Positions 1 through 6,250 of a stretch of DNA of 6,986 nucleotides are shown here, one piece after another. This stretch comes from an uncultured Rhodocyclaceae bacterium (GTDB lineage: Bacteria > Pseudomonadota > Gammaproteobacteria > Burkholderiales > Rhodocyclaceae). The notes beneath the pieces are model-generated. The model was not told where the DNA came from. It ran no database searches and worked only from the letters and a program-made list of their open reading frames with translations. Numbering within the stretch: position 1 is the stretch's first letter; every line of letters starts with the position of its first letter. Both the position numbers and the translations under genes were made by a program. The DNA is taken from NCBI GenBank assembly GCA_903930805.1, contig CAIYZZ010000148.1, positions 1 to 6,986 of the forward strand. Direction: 5' to 3'.

Positions 1-617
1 ATGATGTTCTCGAGGATGCCACGGCCGCCGCGCCAATCCTTGTTGGACGGGCCATCGACGGTCTTCTGGGTGGCGGTGGCAGCATGCACGGTGGTCATCA
101 GGCCGCGCTTGATGCCCCAGTTGTCATTCAGAACCTTGGCCACGGGGGCTAGGCAGTTGGTGGTGCAGGAGGCGGCGGAGACGATGGTCTCGCCGGCATA
201 TTTCTCGTGGTTCACGCCGAAGACGAACATCGGGGTGTCGTCCTTGGAGGGAGCGGACTGGACAACTTTCTTGGCGCCGGCGGCGATATGCTTCTGGCAG
301 GTTTCCTTGGTCAGGAAGAAGCCGGTGCACTCGATGACGATATCGGCGCCGATTTCGTTCCACTTCAGGTTGGCAGGATCTTTCTCAGCCGTCAGGCGAA
401 CCTTCTTGCCCTTGACGATCAGGTTGCTGCCCTCGACGGCGATGTCGCCATTGAAGCGGCCATGCACGGAGTCATACTTGAGCATATAGGCCAGGTAGTC
501 GGGTTCGAGCAGGTCGTTGATGCCGACGACTTCGATCTCGGGGAAATCCTTGGCGATAGCGCGAAAAGCCATGCGGCCGATGCGGCCGAAGCCGTTGATG
601 CCAACTTTGATAGTCAT
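1..617 (-). CDS. gap: Glyceraldehyde-3-phosphate dehydrogenase, type I (partial, C-terminus off the left edge)
   Basis: This is the N-terminal 205 residues of a phosphorylating GAPDH, which interconverts glyceraldehyde-3-phosphate and 1,3-bisphosphoglycerate in glycolysis and the Calvin cycle. The reading frame is open to the window edge, where the residues GRGILENI lead into the catalytic domain. The Rossmann NAD-binding motif [10 protein letters not shown] is at residues 6-15. The INDL motif at 33-36 puts Asp35 where NAD-preferring enzymes contact the adenosine ribose, so NAD rather than NADP is the likely cofactor. The catalytic motif SCTTNC holds Cys151, and His178 lies in [10 protein letters not shown]. 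The sequence closely resembles E. coli GapA over its whole length. The ATG at 617 follows AAGGAG by 9 bases. It is the last cbb-operon gene visible, 30 bases downstream of cbbT; pgk and aldolase genes often follow in related operons but are not seen here. Confidence 0.97.
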   Translation of the reverse strand, partial: MTIKVGINGFGRIGRMAFRAIAKDFPEIEVVGINDLLEPDYLAYMLKYDSVHGRFNGDIAVEGSNLIVKGKKVRLTAEKDPANLKWNEIGADIVIECTGFFLTKETCQKHIAAGAKKVVQSAPSKDDTPMFVFGVNHEKYAGETIVSAASCTTNCLAPVAKVLNDNWGIKRGLMTTVHAATATQKTVDGPSNKDWRGGRGILENI

Positions 618-647
618 GTGAATGATCTCCTTGTTCTGGTTAATTGG

Positions 648-2663
648 TTAGATAAATTTTTCGACAGACTTCACGACGTTAGCCACCGTGAAGCCGAATT
701 CTTTGAACAGTACGCCAGCGGGAGCCGACTCGCCGAAACGATCGAGACCGATTACATCGCCCTCGCCACCGACATATTTCCACCAGCCGCCGGTAACACC
801 CGCTTCGACGACAACCCGCGGCAGACCCTTGGGCAGGACGCTGTCCTTGTAGGCCTGCGCCTGGCGGTCGAAGACGTTGGTGCTGGGCATCGAGACGACA
901 CTGACATGGATGCTCTGCTGGGCCAGCGCGACCTGCGCCTTGAGGGCAAGCTCAACTTCCGAGCCGGTCGCGATGATGATGGCCTTGGCGTCGCCCTTGG
1001 CGGCGGAAATGACGTAGCCGCCTTTCTTGATGTTTTCGATAGTCGCAGCGTCACGGGCCACGAAGGGCAGATTCTGGCGCGACAGGGCCAGCGAACTCGG
1101 GCCGGTCAGCTTCTCGACCGCCGATGTCCAGGCCACCATGGTCTCGACCGTATCGCAGGGGCGCCAGACATCCATGTTGGGAATCAGTCGCAAGGTGGCG
1201 ATCTGCTCGACCGGCTGGTGCGTCGGGCCGTCTTCGCCGAGGCCGATGGAGTCGTGCGTGAACACGTAGATCACGCGCTGCTTCATCAGTGCCGACATGC
1301 GCAGGGCATTGCGGGCATATTCCGAGAACATCAGGAAGGTGCCGCCGAAGGGCAGCAGACCGCCGTGCAGCGCCATACCGTTCATGATGTGGGCCATACC
1401 GAATTCGCGCACACCGTAGGAGATGTAGTTGCCGCACGATTTGCCGGAGACGTGCTTGCAACCTGTCCAGTTGGTCAGGTTGGAACCGGTCAGGTCGGCT
1501 GAGCCGCCGAGGAACTCAGGCAGGGCCGGGGCCAGGGCGTTGATGGCGATCTGTGAAGCCTTGCGCGTCGCAACCGTTTCGGCTTTGGCGTTGGCACCTT
1601 CGATAGCCTTCTTGGCATGCTCGGCCCAGTTGGCGGGCAACTCGCTGGCCATGCGGCGCTTGAATTCAGCCGCCTCAACAGGAAAAGCTTTAGCGTAATG
1701 CTCGAACTTCTGGTTCCAGTTGGCTTCCCACTCGGCGCCTTTTTTCTTTGCATCCCAGGCTTCATAAACTTCCTGCGGGATTTCGAAGGGACCAAAGTTC
1801 CAACCGATATGCGGACGCACCAGCGCAATCTCGATGTCACCAAGCGGCGCGCCATGGACGTCATGCGTGCCCTGCTTGTTCGGCGAACCGGCACCGATCA
1901 CAGTCTTGCAACAGATCAGCGAGGGCTTGTCGGTAACAGCTTTGGCGGCTTCGATAGCCTTGTGCAGAGCTTCGGGATCATGTCCATTGACATTGGGCAC
2001 GACGTGCCAGCCGTAGGCTTCGAAACGCTTGGGCGTATCGTCGGTGAACCAACCTTCGACGTGGCCGTCGATGGAGATGCCATTGTCGTCCCAGAAGGCC
2101 GTCAGCTTGCCGAGGCCCCAGGTGCCGGCGAGCGCGCAGGCCTCATGCGAGATGCCTTCCATCAGGCAGCCGTCGCCGAGGAAGACGTTGGTGCGGTGAT
2201 CGACAATCTCGTGACCGGGTTTGTTGAATTCGTTGGCCAGCAGTTTCTCGGCCATGGCCATGCCGACGGCATTGGTGATGCCTTGGCCGAGCGGACCGGT
2301 GGTGGTCTCGATGCCTGGCGTGTAGCCCAGTTCCGGGTGGCCCGGGGTCTTGCTGTGCAACTGACGGAAACTCTTCAGATCATCGATCGACAGATCATAA
2401 CCAGTCAGGTGCAGCAGGGCGTAGATGAGCATGGAGCCGTGGCCATTCGACAGCACGAAGCGGTCACGGTTGGGCCATTGGGGATTACCGGGGTTGTGGC
2501 GCATGTGGTGGTTCCACAGCACCTCGGCGATCTCGGCCATGCCCATGGGGGCGCCGGGGTGGCCGGAATTGGCCTTCTGCACGGCATCCATCGCCAAGGC
2601 GCGGATAGCACTAGTCAGATTGTTGAAGACAGGCGGCTCGAAGTCGCTGAACGTGGCGGACAT
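648..2663 (-). CDS. cbbT: Transketolase
   Basis: Complete 671-residue transketolase, a cytosolic thiamine-diphosphate enzyme that moves two-carbon ketol units between sugar phosphates in the regenerative Calvin cycle and the pentose phosphate pathway. The N-terminal cofactor domain covers about residues 12-343, the pyrimidine-binding domain about 363-534 and the C-terminal domain about 548-663. His35 in [10 protein letters not shown] corresponds to E. coli His26. The ThDP/metal motif GDG is at 163-165, followed by DDNGISIDG at 192-200. His270 lies in [10 protein letters not shown], and the catalytic Glu420 is in [22 protein letters not shown] is at 471-484. Length is normal for bacterial transketolases (about 660-670). 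I chose the ATG at 2663, preceded by AGGA with 5-base spacing; a longer frame to a TTG at 2693 adds ten residues without family support. It sits 71 bases after cbbP and 30 before gap. Because one enzyme serves both pathways, the cbb assignment rests on operon context. Confidence 0.97.
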   Translation of the reverse strand: MSATFSDFEPPVFNNLTSAIRALAMDAVQKANSGHPGAPMGMAEIAEVLWNHHMRHNPGNPQWPNRDRFVLSNGHGSMLIYALLHLTGYDLSIDDLKSFRQLHSKTPGHPELGYTPGIETTTGPLGQGITNAVGMAMAEKLLANEFNKPGHEIVDHRTNVFLGDGCLMEGISHEACALAGTWGLGKLTAFWDDNGISIDGHVEGWFTDDTPKRFEAYGWHVVPNVNGHDPEALHKAIEAAKAVTDKPSLICCKTVIGAGSPNKQGTHDVHGAPLGDIEIALVRPHIGWNFGPFEIPQEVYEAWDAKKKGAEWEANWNQKFEHYAKAFPVEAAEFKRRMASELPANWAEHAKKAIEGANAKAETVATRKASQIAINALAPALPEFLGGSADLTGSNLTNWTGCKHVSGKSCGNYISYGVREFGMAHIMNGMALHGGLLPFGGTFLMFSEYARNALRMSALMKQRVIYVFTHDSIGLGEDGPTHQPVEQIATLRLIPNMDVWRPCDTVETMVAWTSAVEKLTGPSSLALSRQNLPFVARDAATIENIKKGGYVISAAKGDAKAIIIATGSEVELALKAQVALAQQSIHVSVVSMPSTNVFDRQAQAYKDSVLPKGLPRVVVEAGVTGGWWKYVGGEGDVIGLDRFGESAPAGVLFKEFGFTVANVVKSVEKFI

Positions 2664-2734
2664 AGCTTTCCTTTTCTCCGGGGAAACGCGCAATTATCCG
2701 CGAAACCCACACTTAGATGTTGTTGAAATATTGC

Positions 2735-3613
2735 TTACAGCGCCATCGCGCGCTTCTTGTTTTCCATGATGCGCAAGATCATCGGCGTGAAGATCAACTG
2801 CATTGCCAATTCCATCTTGCCACCCGGCACCACGATGACATTGGGGCGCGACATGAAGGAATCACGGATCATCGACAGCAGGTAAGGGAAGTCGATGCCC
2901 TTCGGGTTGGCAAAGCGGATAACAACGAAGCTCTCGTCGGCCGTCGGAATATCCTGGGCGATGACAGGGTTCGAGGTATCCACAGTCGGCACGCGCTGGA
3001 AGTTGACGTGGGTGCGCGAGAACTGCGGCGTGAGGTAATTCACGTAATCCGGCATGCGGCGCAGGATGGTGTCAACCACCGCTTCGGTGGAATAGCCGCG
3101 CGCGGACTTGTCGCGGATCAGCTTCTGAATCCACTCCAGGTTGATGATTGGCACCACGCCGACGAGCAGGTCGGCATACTGGGCAACGTTGACCGTATCG
3201 GTAACCACTGCGCCGTGCAGGCCTTCGTAGAACAACAGGTCGGACGGCGGCAGATCCTGCCAGGGAGTAAAGGTGCCCGGCTCCTGCTTGTAGGGCGCGG
3301 CTTCTTCATGGTTGTGCAAGTAATAGCGACGCTTGCCCGAGCCCGTGTCACCGTAGGTCTTGAACAGGTTTTCCAGCGCGCCAAGTTCGTTGGCCTCAGG
3401 GCCAAAGTGGCTGAAGTGATTGTTACCCTTCTTCGCCTGCTCGGCAGCGGCCTCCTTCATTGACTTGCGGTCGTATTTGTGAAATGAGTCACCTTCGATG
3501 ATCGCCGCGTTCAGATTCTCACGACGAAAGACGTGCTGGAAAGACTTGGTGACTGAGGAAGTACCCGCCCCCGATGATCCGGTGATGGCAATAACAGGAT
3601 GCTTGACCGACAT
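2735..3613 (-). CDS. cbbP: Phosphoribulokinase, class I (proteobacterial type)
   Basis: Complete 292-residue phosphoribulokinase. It phosphorylates ribulose-5-phosphate with ATP to ribulose-1,5-bisphosphate, the RuBisCO substrate, and is the gene most diagnostic of a Calvin cycle here. The P-loop GSSGAGTSS is at residues 12-20. The substrate/catalytic set EGDSFHKYDR (40-49) contains Asp42, His45 and Arg49, matching the Rhodobacter sphaeroides enzyme. The Walker B segment LLFYEGLHG (126-134) holds Glu130. INLEWIQKLIRD (157-168) carries the conserved Arg167-Asp168 pair. Length and sequence fit the octameric class I enzymes, which are known to be activated by NADH and inhibited by AMP; that regulation is inferred from the family. 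The ATG at 3613 follows GGAG by 6 bases. The gene lies 30 bases after cbbF and 71 before cbbT. No key residue appears to be missing. Confidence 0.97.
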   Translation of the reverse strand: MSVKHPVIAITGSSGAGTSSVTKSFQHVFRRENLNAAIIEGDSFHKYDRKSMKEAAAEQAKKGNNHFSHFGPEANELGALENLFKTYGDTGSGKRRYYLHNHEEAAPYKQEPGTFTPWQDLPPSDLLFYEGLHGAVVTDTVNVAQYADLLVGVVPIINLEWIQKLIRDKSARGYSTEAVVDTILRRMPDYVNYLTPQFSRTHVNFQRVPTVDTSNPVIAQDIPTADESFVVIRFANPKGIDFPYLLSMIRDSFMSRPNVIVVPGGKMELAMQLIFTPMILRIMENKKRAMAL

Positions 3614-3643
3614 GAACGTCTCCGGGAAAGAAGTTAAAAGGGA

Positions 3644-4690
3644 TTAGCGAAATAGGGAGCGCGAAGAGAACAGCGGCATGTCGTAGCTATCCAGATCCTT
3701 GCCCTCGACGTATTCCTGGTGGTAGCGATGCAGGCGCTCGACCTCGCTCTTCGAACCGAAGATAAAGGGTGCTCGCTGGTGCAGTTCGCTCGGCTTGATG
3801 TCGAGAATGCGATTGCGGCCGGTGATGGCCGAGCCACCCGCCTGCTCGACGATGAAGGCAATCGGGTTGGCTTCGTAAAGCAGGCCGAGCCGCCCACCCT
3901 GATCGCGCGTCCGTTCATCGTGTGGGTAAAGGAAAACGCCGCCACGGGTGAGGATACGATAAGCCTCGGCGACCAGCGAAGCGACCCAGCGCATACCAAA
4001 GTCCTTGCCGCGTGGGCCGTCCTTGCCGGCCATGCACTCCTGAACGTAGCGGCGCACCGGGGGTTCCCAGAAGCGTTCGTTGGAAGTATTTATGGCGAAG
4101 GTAGTTGCTTCGGCGGGAATCGTGATCTTGGGGTGGGTCAGCACGAACTCGCCTACATCGCGGTCGAGTGTGAAGCCGTTGACGCCCTGGCCGGTGGTCA
4201 TGATCAGGCGGGTCGAAGCACCGTATTGCACCAGGCCAGCGCAAAGCTGCTGCGTACCCGGCTGTAGAAAATCTTCTGCCTTGGGCTTACGCTTGAGGTC
4301 AGGGGCACGCAGGATCGAAAACAGCGTGCCCGACTGAAAGTTAATGTCGAGGTTGCCCGAACCGTTCAGGGGGTCAAAGCTCAACAAATACTTGCCACGC
4401 TGCTTGCCTGCCGGAATATGGCTTATCTCATCCATGTCTTCGGAAGCCATGGCGGCAAGGTGGCCGGTAGCAATGCCCGCCTGCAACATGACCTCATTGG
4501 CCAATGTTTCGAGCTTCTGGTTAAGATCCTTGCCGGTGGCCAGCAGAGCACCCTTGCCAACGGCGTTGGCGATGGTCTTGCTGGCGATGGCGATATCGTT
4601 GATGAGACCGCTGAAATCACCGGTGGCGCCGGCGATGTTCCGCTGCTCCTCGTTGACGAACTGGGTCAGCGTAATGCGCCCAACTTCCAT
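3644..4690 (-). CDS. cbbF: Fructose-1,6-bisphosphatase, class I, with altered metal-site residues
   Basis: 348-residue class I FBPase, which hydrolyses fructose-1,6-bisphosphate (and in CBB operons often sedoheptulose-1,7-bisphosphate) in the regenerative phase. Family landmarks are MASEDMD (81-87), FDPLNGSGN (105-113), NGFTLDRDVGEF (171-182), GKDFGMRWVASLVAEAYRIL (228-247) and GRLGLLYEANPIA (266-278). Mapped by eye onto pig FBPase, the metal ligands Glu97, Asp118 and Glu280 are kept as Glu84, Asp106 and Glu273. However, Asp121 is Asn109 (codon AAC at 4366-4364), Glu98 is Asp85, Asp74 is Glu61 and Ser124 is Gly112. The loop after residue 48 is also shorter than I recall for typical betaproteobacterial CbbF. 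Two in-frame ATGs exist, at 4696 and 4690. AGGAG abuts the first directly but is 6 bases from the second, so 4690 is preferred. It is the first gene of the leftward cbb operon. The family call is firm; full catalytic competence is uncertain. Confidence 0.94.
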   Translation of the reverse strand: MEVGRITLTQFVNEEQRNIAGATGDFSGLINDIAIASKTIANAVGKGALLATGKDLNQKLETLANEVMLQAGIATGHLAAMASEDMDEISHIPAGKQRGKYLLSFDPLNGSGNLDINFQSGTLFSILRAPDLKRKPKAEDFLQPGTQQLCAGLVQYGASTRLIMTTGQGVNGFTLDRDVGEFVLTHPKITIPAEATTFAINTSNERFWEPPVRRYVQECMAGKDGPRGKDFGMRWVASLVAEAYRILTRGGVFLYPHDERTRDQGGRLGLLYEANPIAFIVEQAGGSAITGRNRILDIKPSELHQRAPFIFGSKSEVERLHRYHQEYVEGKDLDSYDMPLFSSRSLFR

Positions 4691-4703
4691 ACCCATCTCC
4701 TCT
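4691..4703 (-). promoter_or_regulatory. Ribosome binding site that decides the cbbF start
   Basis: On the minus strand AGAGGAG (4703-4697) is followed directly by ATGGGT and then ATG. The Shine-Dalgarno has no spacer to the ATG at 4696 but a 6-base spacer to the ATG at 4690, so the second ATG is the probable start. The protein then begins MEVGRITLTQF, like other CbbF proteins. Confidence 0.75.
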
Positions 4704-4761
4704 TGTGTCAGCAGCCTGCGATTATTCGCTCTTGTCTTGTCTGTGCGTGTCGCCACTCGAG

Positions 4762-4792
4762 AAAAATCCCCGCCCCCGAGTAGGGGACGGGG
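4762..4792 (-). terminator. Terminator-like hairpin in the cbbF leader (candidate attenuator)
   Basis: Read on the minus strand, CCCCGTCCCC (4792-4783) pairs with GGGGGCGGGG (4777-4768) around the loop TACTC. The stem has nine pairs and one mismatch. It is followed by ATTTTTC (4767-4761). This is the architecture of an intrinsic terminator, yet it lies about 70 bases upstream of the cbbF start and reads toward it. No leftward gene lies between it and the cyclase that ends at 6251. If transcription starts near the dyad array at 4888-4926, this element would sit in the leader and could act as an attenuator. If a promoter lies downstream of it, it would instead insulate the operon. The T-run has only five Ts, so termination strength is uncertain. 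Confidence 0.5.
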
Positions 4793-4797
4793 CCAAA

Positions 4798-4813
4798 TCT
4801 GGCAAATGCCAGA
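4798..4813 (-). other. Small leader stem-loop next to the terminator-like hairpin
   Basis: TCTGGC and GCCAGA form a perfect 6-base inverted repeat around a 4-base loop. In the minus-strand transcript the second arm, GCCAGA, is followed a few bases later by TTTGGC, giving a weaker alternative GCCA/TGGC pairing that reaches into the base of the GC-rich hairpin. Mutually exclusive folds of this kind are expected in attenuators, but the alternative stem is only four pairs, so this may be chance. Confidence 0.35.
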
Positions 4814-4887
4814 GGGAGTGGAGAAACTCTTTTCGGTAATCCTCAACAGGTTAACCGAACAGATGAGCGAACTCTAATGTGCGGAAC

Positions 4888-4926
4888 CCATAAGCGCTAG
4901 TCACTTTTTCTTATGGTCAGAATAAG
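4888..4926 (-). promoter_or_regulatory. CTTAT/ATAAG dyad array, candidate CbbR (LysR-type) operator of the cbb operon
   Basis: Read on the minus strand, CTTAT (4926-4922), seven bases, ATAAG (4914-4910), fifteen bases and CTTATG (4894-4889) form three alternating half-sites. The last two extend to a perfect 7-base inverted repeat, CCATAAG with CTTATGG. The first dyad contains a T-N11-A core (TAT-N7-ATA), the generic LysR-type box. CbbR, a LysR-family protein, is the known activator of cbb operons and usually binds two adjacent sites just upstream of the promoter. The array lies about 200 bases upstream of the cbbF start. No convincing -35/-10 pair was found nearby, and cbbR itself is not in the window, so assignment to CbbR is inference. 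Confidence 0.45.
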
Positions 4927-4928
4927 CT

Positions 4929-4944
4929 CACTGTTATTGCAGTG
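4929..4944. other. Short inverted repeat CACTG-N6-CAGTG
   Basis: CACTG (4929-4933) and CAGTG (4940-4944) form a perfect 5-base inverted repeat with a 6-base centre, directly beside the CTTAT dyad array on the side away from cbbF. It could be a second protein site in the divergent control region or chance; no family consensus was matched. Confidence 0.25.
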
Positions 4945-5036
4945 CAGCAATCCCGCAAGACCCATGCCGTAACGCCAGCGCCAACTATTGCCGTTGCCGC
5001 AGGGACGTCAATCTTGCAGTCAACCGCAGAGTTTTC

Positions 5037-5055
5037 AGGGGAGGCGAGCATAATG
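5037..5055 (+). promoter_or_regulatory. Strong Shine-Dalgarno and ATG left in front of the gene relic
   Basis: AGGGGAGG (5037-5044) is followed after 8 bases by ATG at 5053. The frame opened by this ATG gives only 30 residues (5053-5145) with no family resemblance, because it reads the relic tail in the wrong frame. The likely reading is that this was the start signal of the lost paralogue. Translation from it would end 12 bases before the next gene's ATG, so it might still help that gene's expression. Confidence 0.5.
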
Positions 5056-5059
5056 GGCA

Positions 5060-5161
5060 CCTACCCACTTCGAGTTGCTCATCAACCTGAAGACCGCCAA
5101 GGCACTCGGCATCAAGATTCCGGAGTCAATCCTGGTACGCGCTGACAAGGTAATCGAATGA
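5060..5161 (+). pseudogene. C-terminal relic of an ABC-type substrate-binding protein gene (upstream paralogue)
   Basis: From 5063 to the TGA at 5159-5161 the sequence encodes [16 protein letters not shown] and on to RADKVIE. This is the last 32 residues of the same protein family as the next gene. Over 99 bases it matches that gene's own 3' end (6118-6216) at about 84 positions, and most of the differences fall in the first half. Upstream the match stops at about 5060, and this frame meets a TAA at 5051-5053 without any ATG, so it cannot be expressed as a protein. Its TGA overlaps the next gene's ATG as ATGA, the arrangement of translationally coupled tandem genes. The relic is nearer the family consensus ([10 protein letters not shown]) than the intact copy ([10 protein letters not shown]), which suggests that it is a remnant of an older neighbour rather than a fresh copy. 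Confidence 0.85.
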
Positions 5162-6216
5162 ATCCTAAATCCGGACACTACCGTGCCGATTTACTTTCTC
5201 GCGTCGGAGCGGGCGCTACTCGCCCTTCAAAGCGACGGGCCTTTCTCCTCGCTGCGGCAGCGTGGCCTGCACTTGCTTGGGCGGGCGCAGTACGCGCACA
5301 GCCAGCGGGGAAAATCTTCCAGATTGGCTACGTCGGCAACTCGTCCGCGACGTCAGAAGCCGCGTATGTGGAGGCGTTTCAGCAAGGTTTGCGTGAGCGC
5401 GGTTACGTCGAAGGCAAGAACATCGTCGTCAATTACCTATGGGCGGGTGGCAGCAACGAAAAAGTGTCCGAAATCATCGCGGAATTTGTGAAACGGAATG
5501 TAGACGTCATCATTACCTCCGGGACTTTTGCTCCCCTTGCCGCCAAGAAGGCAACTTCTACCATTCCAATTGTCATGGCATCCGTCGGCGATCCGGTCGG
5601 TACGGGCATCGTGGCGAGTCTTTCGAGACCAGGAGGGAACGTTACCGGACTGTCGTCTCTGGAACAGGGGCTTATGGGCAAGCGGCTTGAAATCCTGCGC
5701 GACTTCATTCCTGATCATAACCGTGTCGCTGTGCTCGCCAATCCCTTGCAACCATACACACAAGTGACTTTAAGAGCAGCACGATCCGCTGCAGAGGCAC
5801 AACGTATAACGGTACAGGTCTTCGAAGCCGGTACCTTGGGCGAATTGGACTCTGTTTTTACCGCTATCGTCAAAGCAAAGCCTGACGCGCTGATGGTTCT
5901 TCCTGATAAACCTTTCTTCTACTCGAATATCGAGACTATTGTGCGGCTTGCGGCAAAACTGCGCATTCCGGCCATTTACCCTTTTGTGGAATTTGTCGAG
6001 AAAGGCGGGTTGGTGCATTACGGAGCAAATGTTCCAAGCAATTTTCACCGTGCGGGAGGCTATGTCGACAAGATCTTGAAAGGGGGAAAACCAAGTGAAT
6101 TGCCGATTGAACAGGCCACCCACTTCGAGCTTACCCTCAATATGAAAACCGCCAAGACCCTCGGCATAAAGATTCCGCAGTCAATCCTGGTACGCGCTGA
6201 TAAGGTAATCGAATAG
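5158..6216 (+). CDS. ABC-type substrate-binding protein (ABC_sub_bind / PF04392-like)
   Basis: 352-residue periplasmic solute-binding protein of the family that includes TrpX-like proteins. Ligand unknown. The N-terminus has [12 protein letters not shown] (about 24-35), a hydrophobic stretch and a probable cleavage after VRA-Q near residue 47. The RR-x-F-L pattern fits a Tat-type signal, which is common in this family. Landmarks of the mature part include [16 protein letters not shown] near 74, the first-lobe segment [30 protein letters not shown] near 130-160, [20 protein letters not shown] near 272-291 and the C-terminal [11 protein letters not shown]. Length is slightly above the usual 320-335 because of the N-terminal leader. 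The ATG at 5158 overlaps the TGA of the upstream relic, with AAGG 7 bases ahead inside the relic; no other upstream start was found. No permease or ATPase gene is in the window, so it is an orphan here. It converges on the cyclase gene with 34 bases between stop codons. Confidence 0.92.
   Translation: MNPKSGHYRADLLSRVGAGATRPSKRRAFLLAAAAWPALAWAGAVRAQPAGKIFQIGYVGNSSATSEAAYVEAFQQGLRERGYVEGKNIVVNYLWAGGSNEKVSEIIAEFVKRNVDVIITSGTFAPLAAKKATSTIPIVMASVGDPVGTGIVASLSRPGGNVTGLSSLEQGLMGKRLEILRDFIPDHNRVAVLANPLQPYTQVTLRAARSAAEAQRITVQVFEAGTLGELDSVFTAIVKAKPDALMVLPDKPFFYSNIETIVRLAAKLRIPAIYPFVEFVEKGGLVHYGANVPSNFHRAGGYVDKILKGGKPSELPIEQATHFELTLNMKTAKTLGIKIPQSILVRADKVIE
6118..6216 (+). repeat. Second copy of the 99-base direct repeat (3' end of the substrate-binding gene)
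   Basis: This segment is a direct repeat of 5063-5161, about 1,055 bases upstream. Fifteen differences were counted by eye in 99 bases, including the TGA/TAG stop difference. The last 45 bases before the stop carry only two or three differences. It marks the ancestral tandem duplication and gives a substrate for further recombination that would remove the intact gene. Confidence 0.85.
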
Positions 6217-6250
6217 CTGGCGAGAATGCCTGATCGCCTCACGGGCCTGC

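Larger units (their letters stand above)
4691..5052. other. Gene-free divergent control region
   Basis: This stretch lies between the leftward cbb operon and the rightward substrate-binding-protein relic. From cbbF outward it holds the cbbF Shine-Dalgarno, the terminator-like hairpin, a small stem-loop, a GGTTAACC palindrome (4849-4856) between TTCGGT (4832-4837) and ACCGAA (4854-4859), the CTTAT dyad array and the CACTG repeat. From about 4945 to 5036 I see no gene, repeat or convincing promoter. The short frames here lack family resemblance. Confidence 0.6.

Noticed and set aside
207..1502. Long rightward open frame of 431 codons opposite gap and cbbT
   Set aside because: It runs antisense across two genes with clear catalytic motifs, shows no recognisable family and is explained by GC-rich codon bias leaving the opposite strand open.
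1617..2726. Long rightward open frame of 369 codons opposite cbbT
   Set aside because: Same explanation: it is the shadow of transketolase codons, without any recognisable domain.
2664..2734. Possible internal promoter between cbbP and cbbT (GGATAAT)
   Set aside because: A lone -10-like string with no -35 at suitable spacing; the gap is short enough for one operon.
4718..4729. Palindrome GCGA-TTAT-TCGC just upstream of the cbbF start
   Set aside because: It has four-base arms only, likely by chance. The AATAAT inside it resembles a -10 box, but no matching -35 was found.
4691..4846. In-frame N-terminal extension of cbbF by 52 residues to a TTG
   Set aside because: It would run through the terminator-like hairpin, has no resemblance to FBPases and lacks a better ribosome site than the one at 4697-4703.
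4942..5145. 67-codon rightward frame upstream of the relic
   Set aside because: No family resemblance. Its end is merely the relic tail read in the wrong frame; only the ATG at 5053 has a good Shine-Dalgarno.
6219..6238. Inverted repeat GGCGA-N10-TCGCC between the two convergent genes, as a terminator
   Set aside because: The stem is only five pairs with a ten-base loop and no T-run on either strand.
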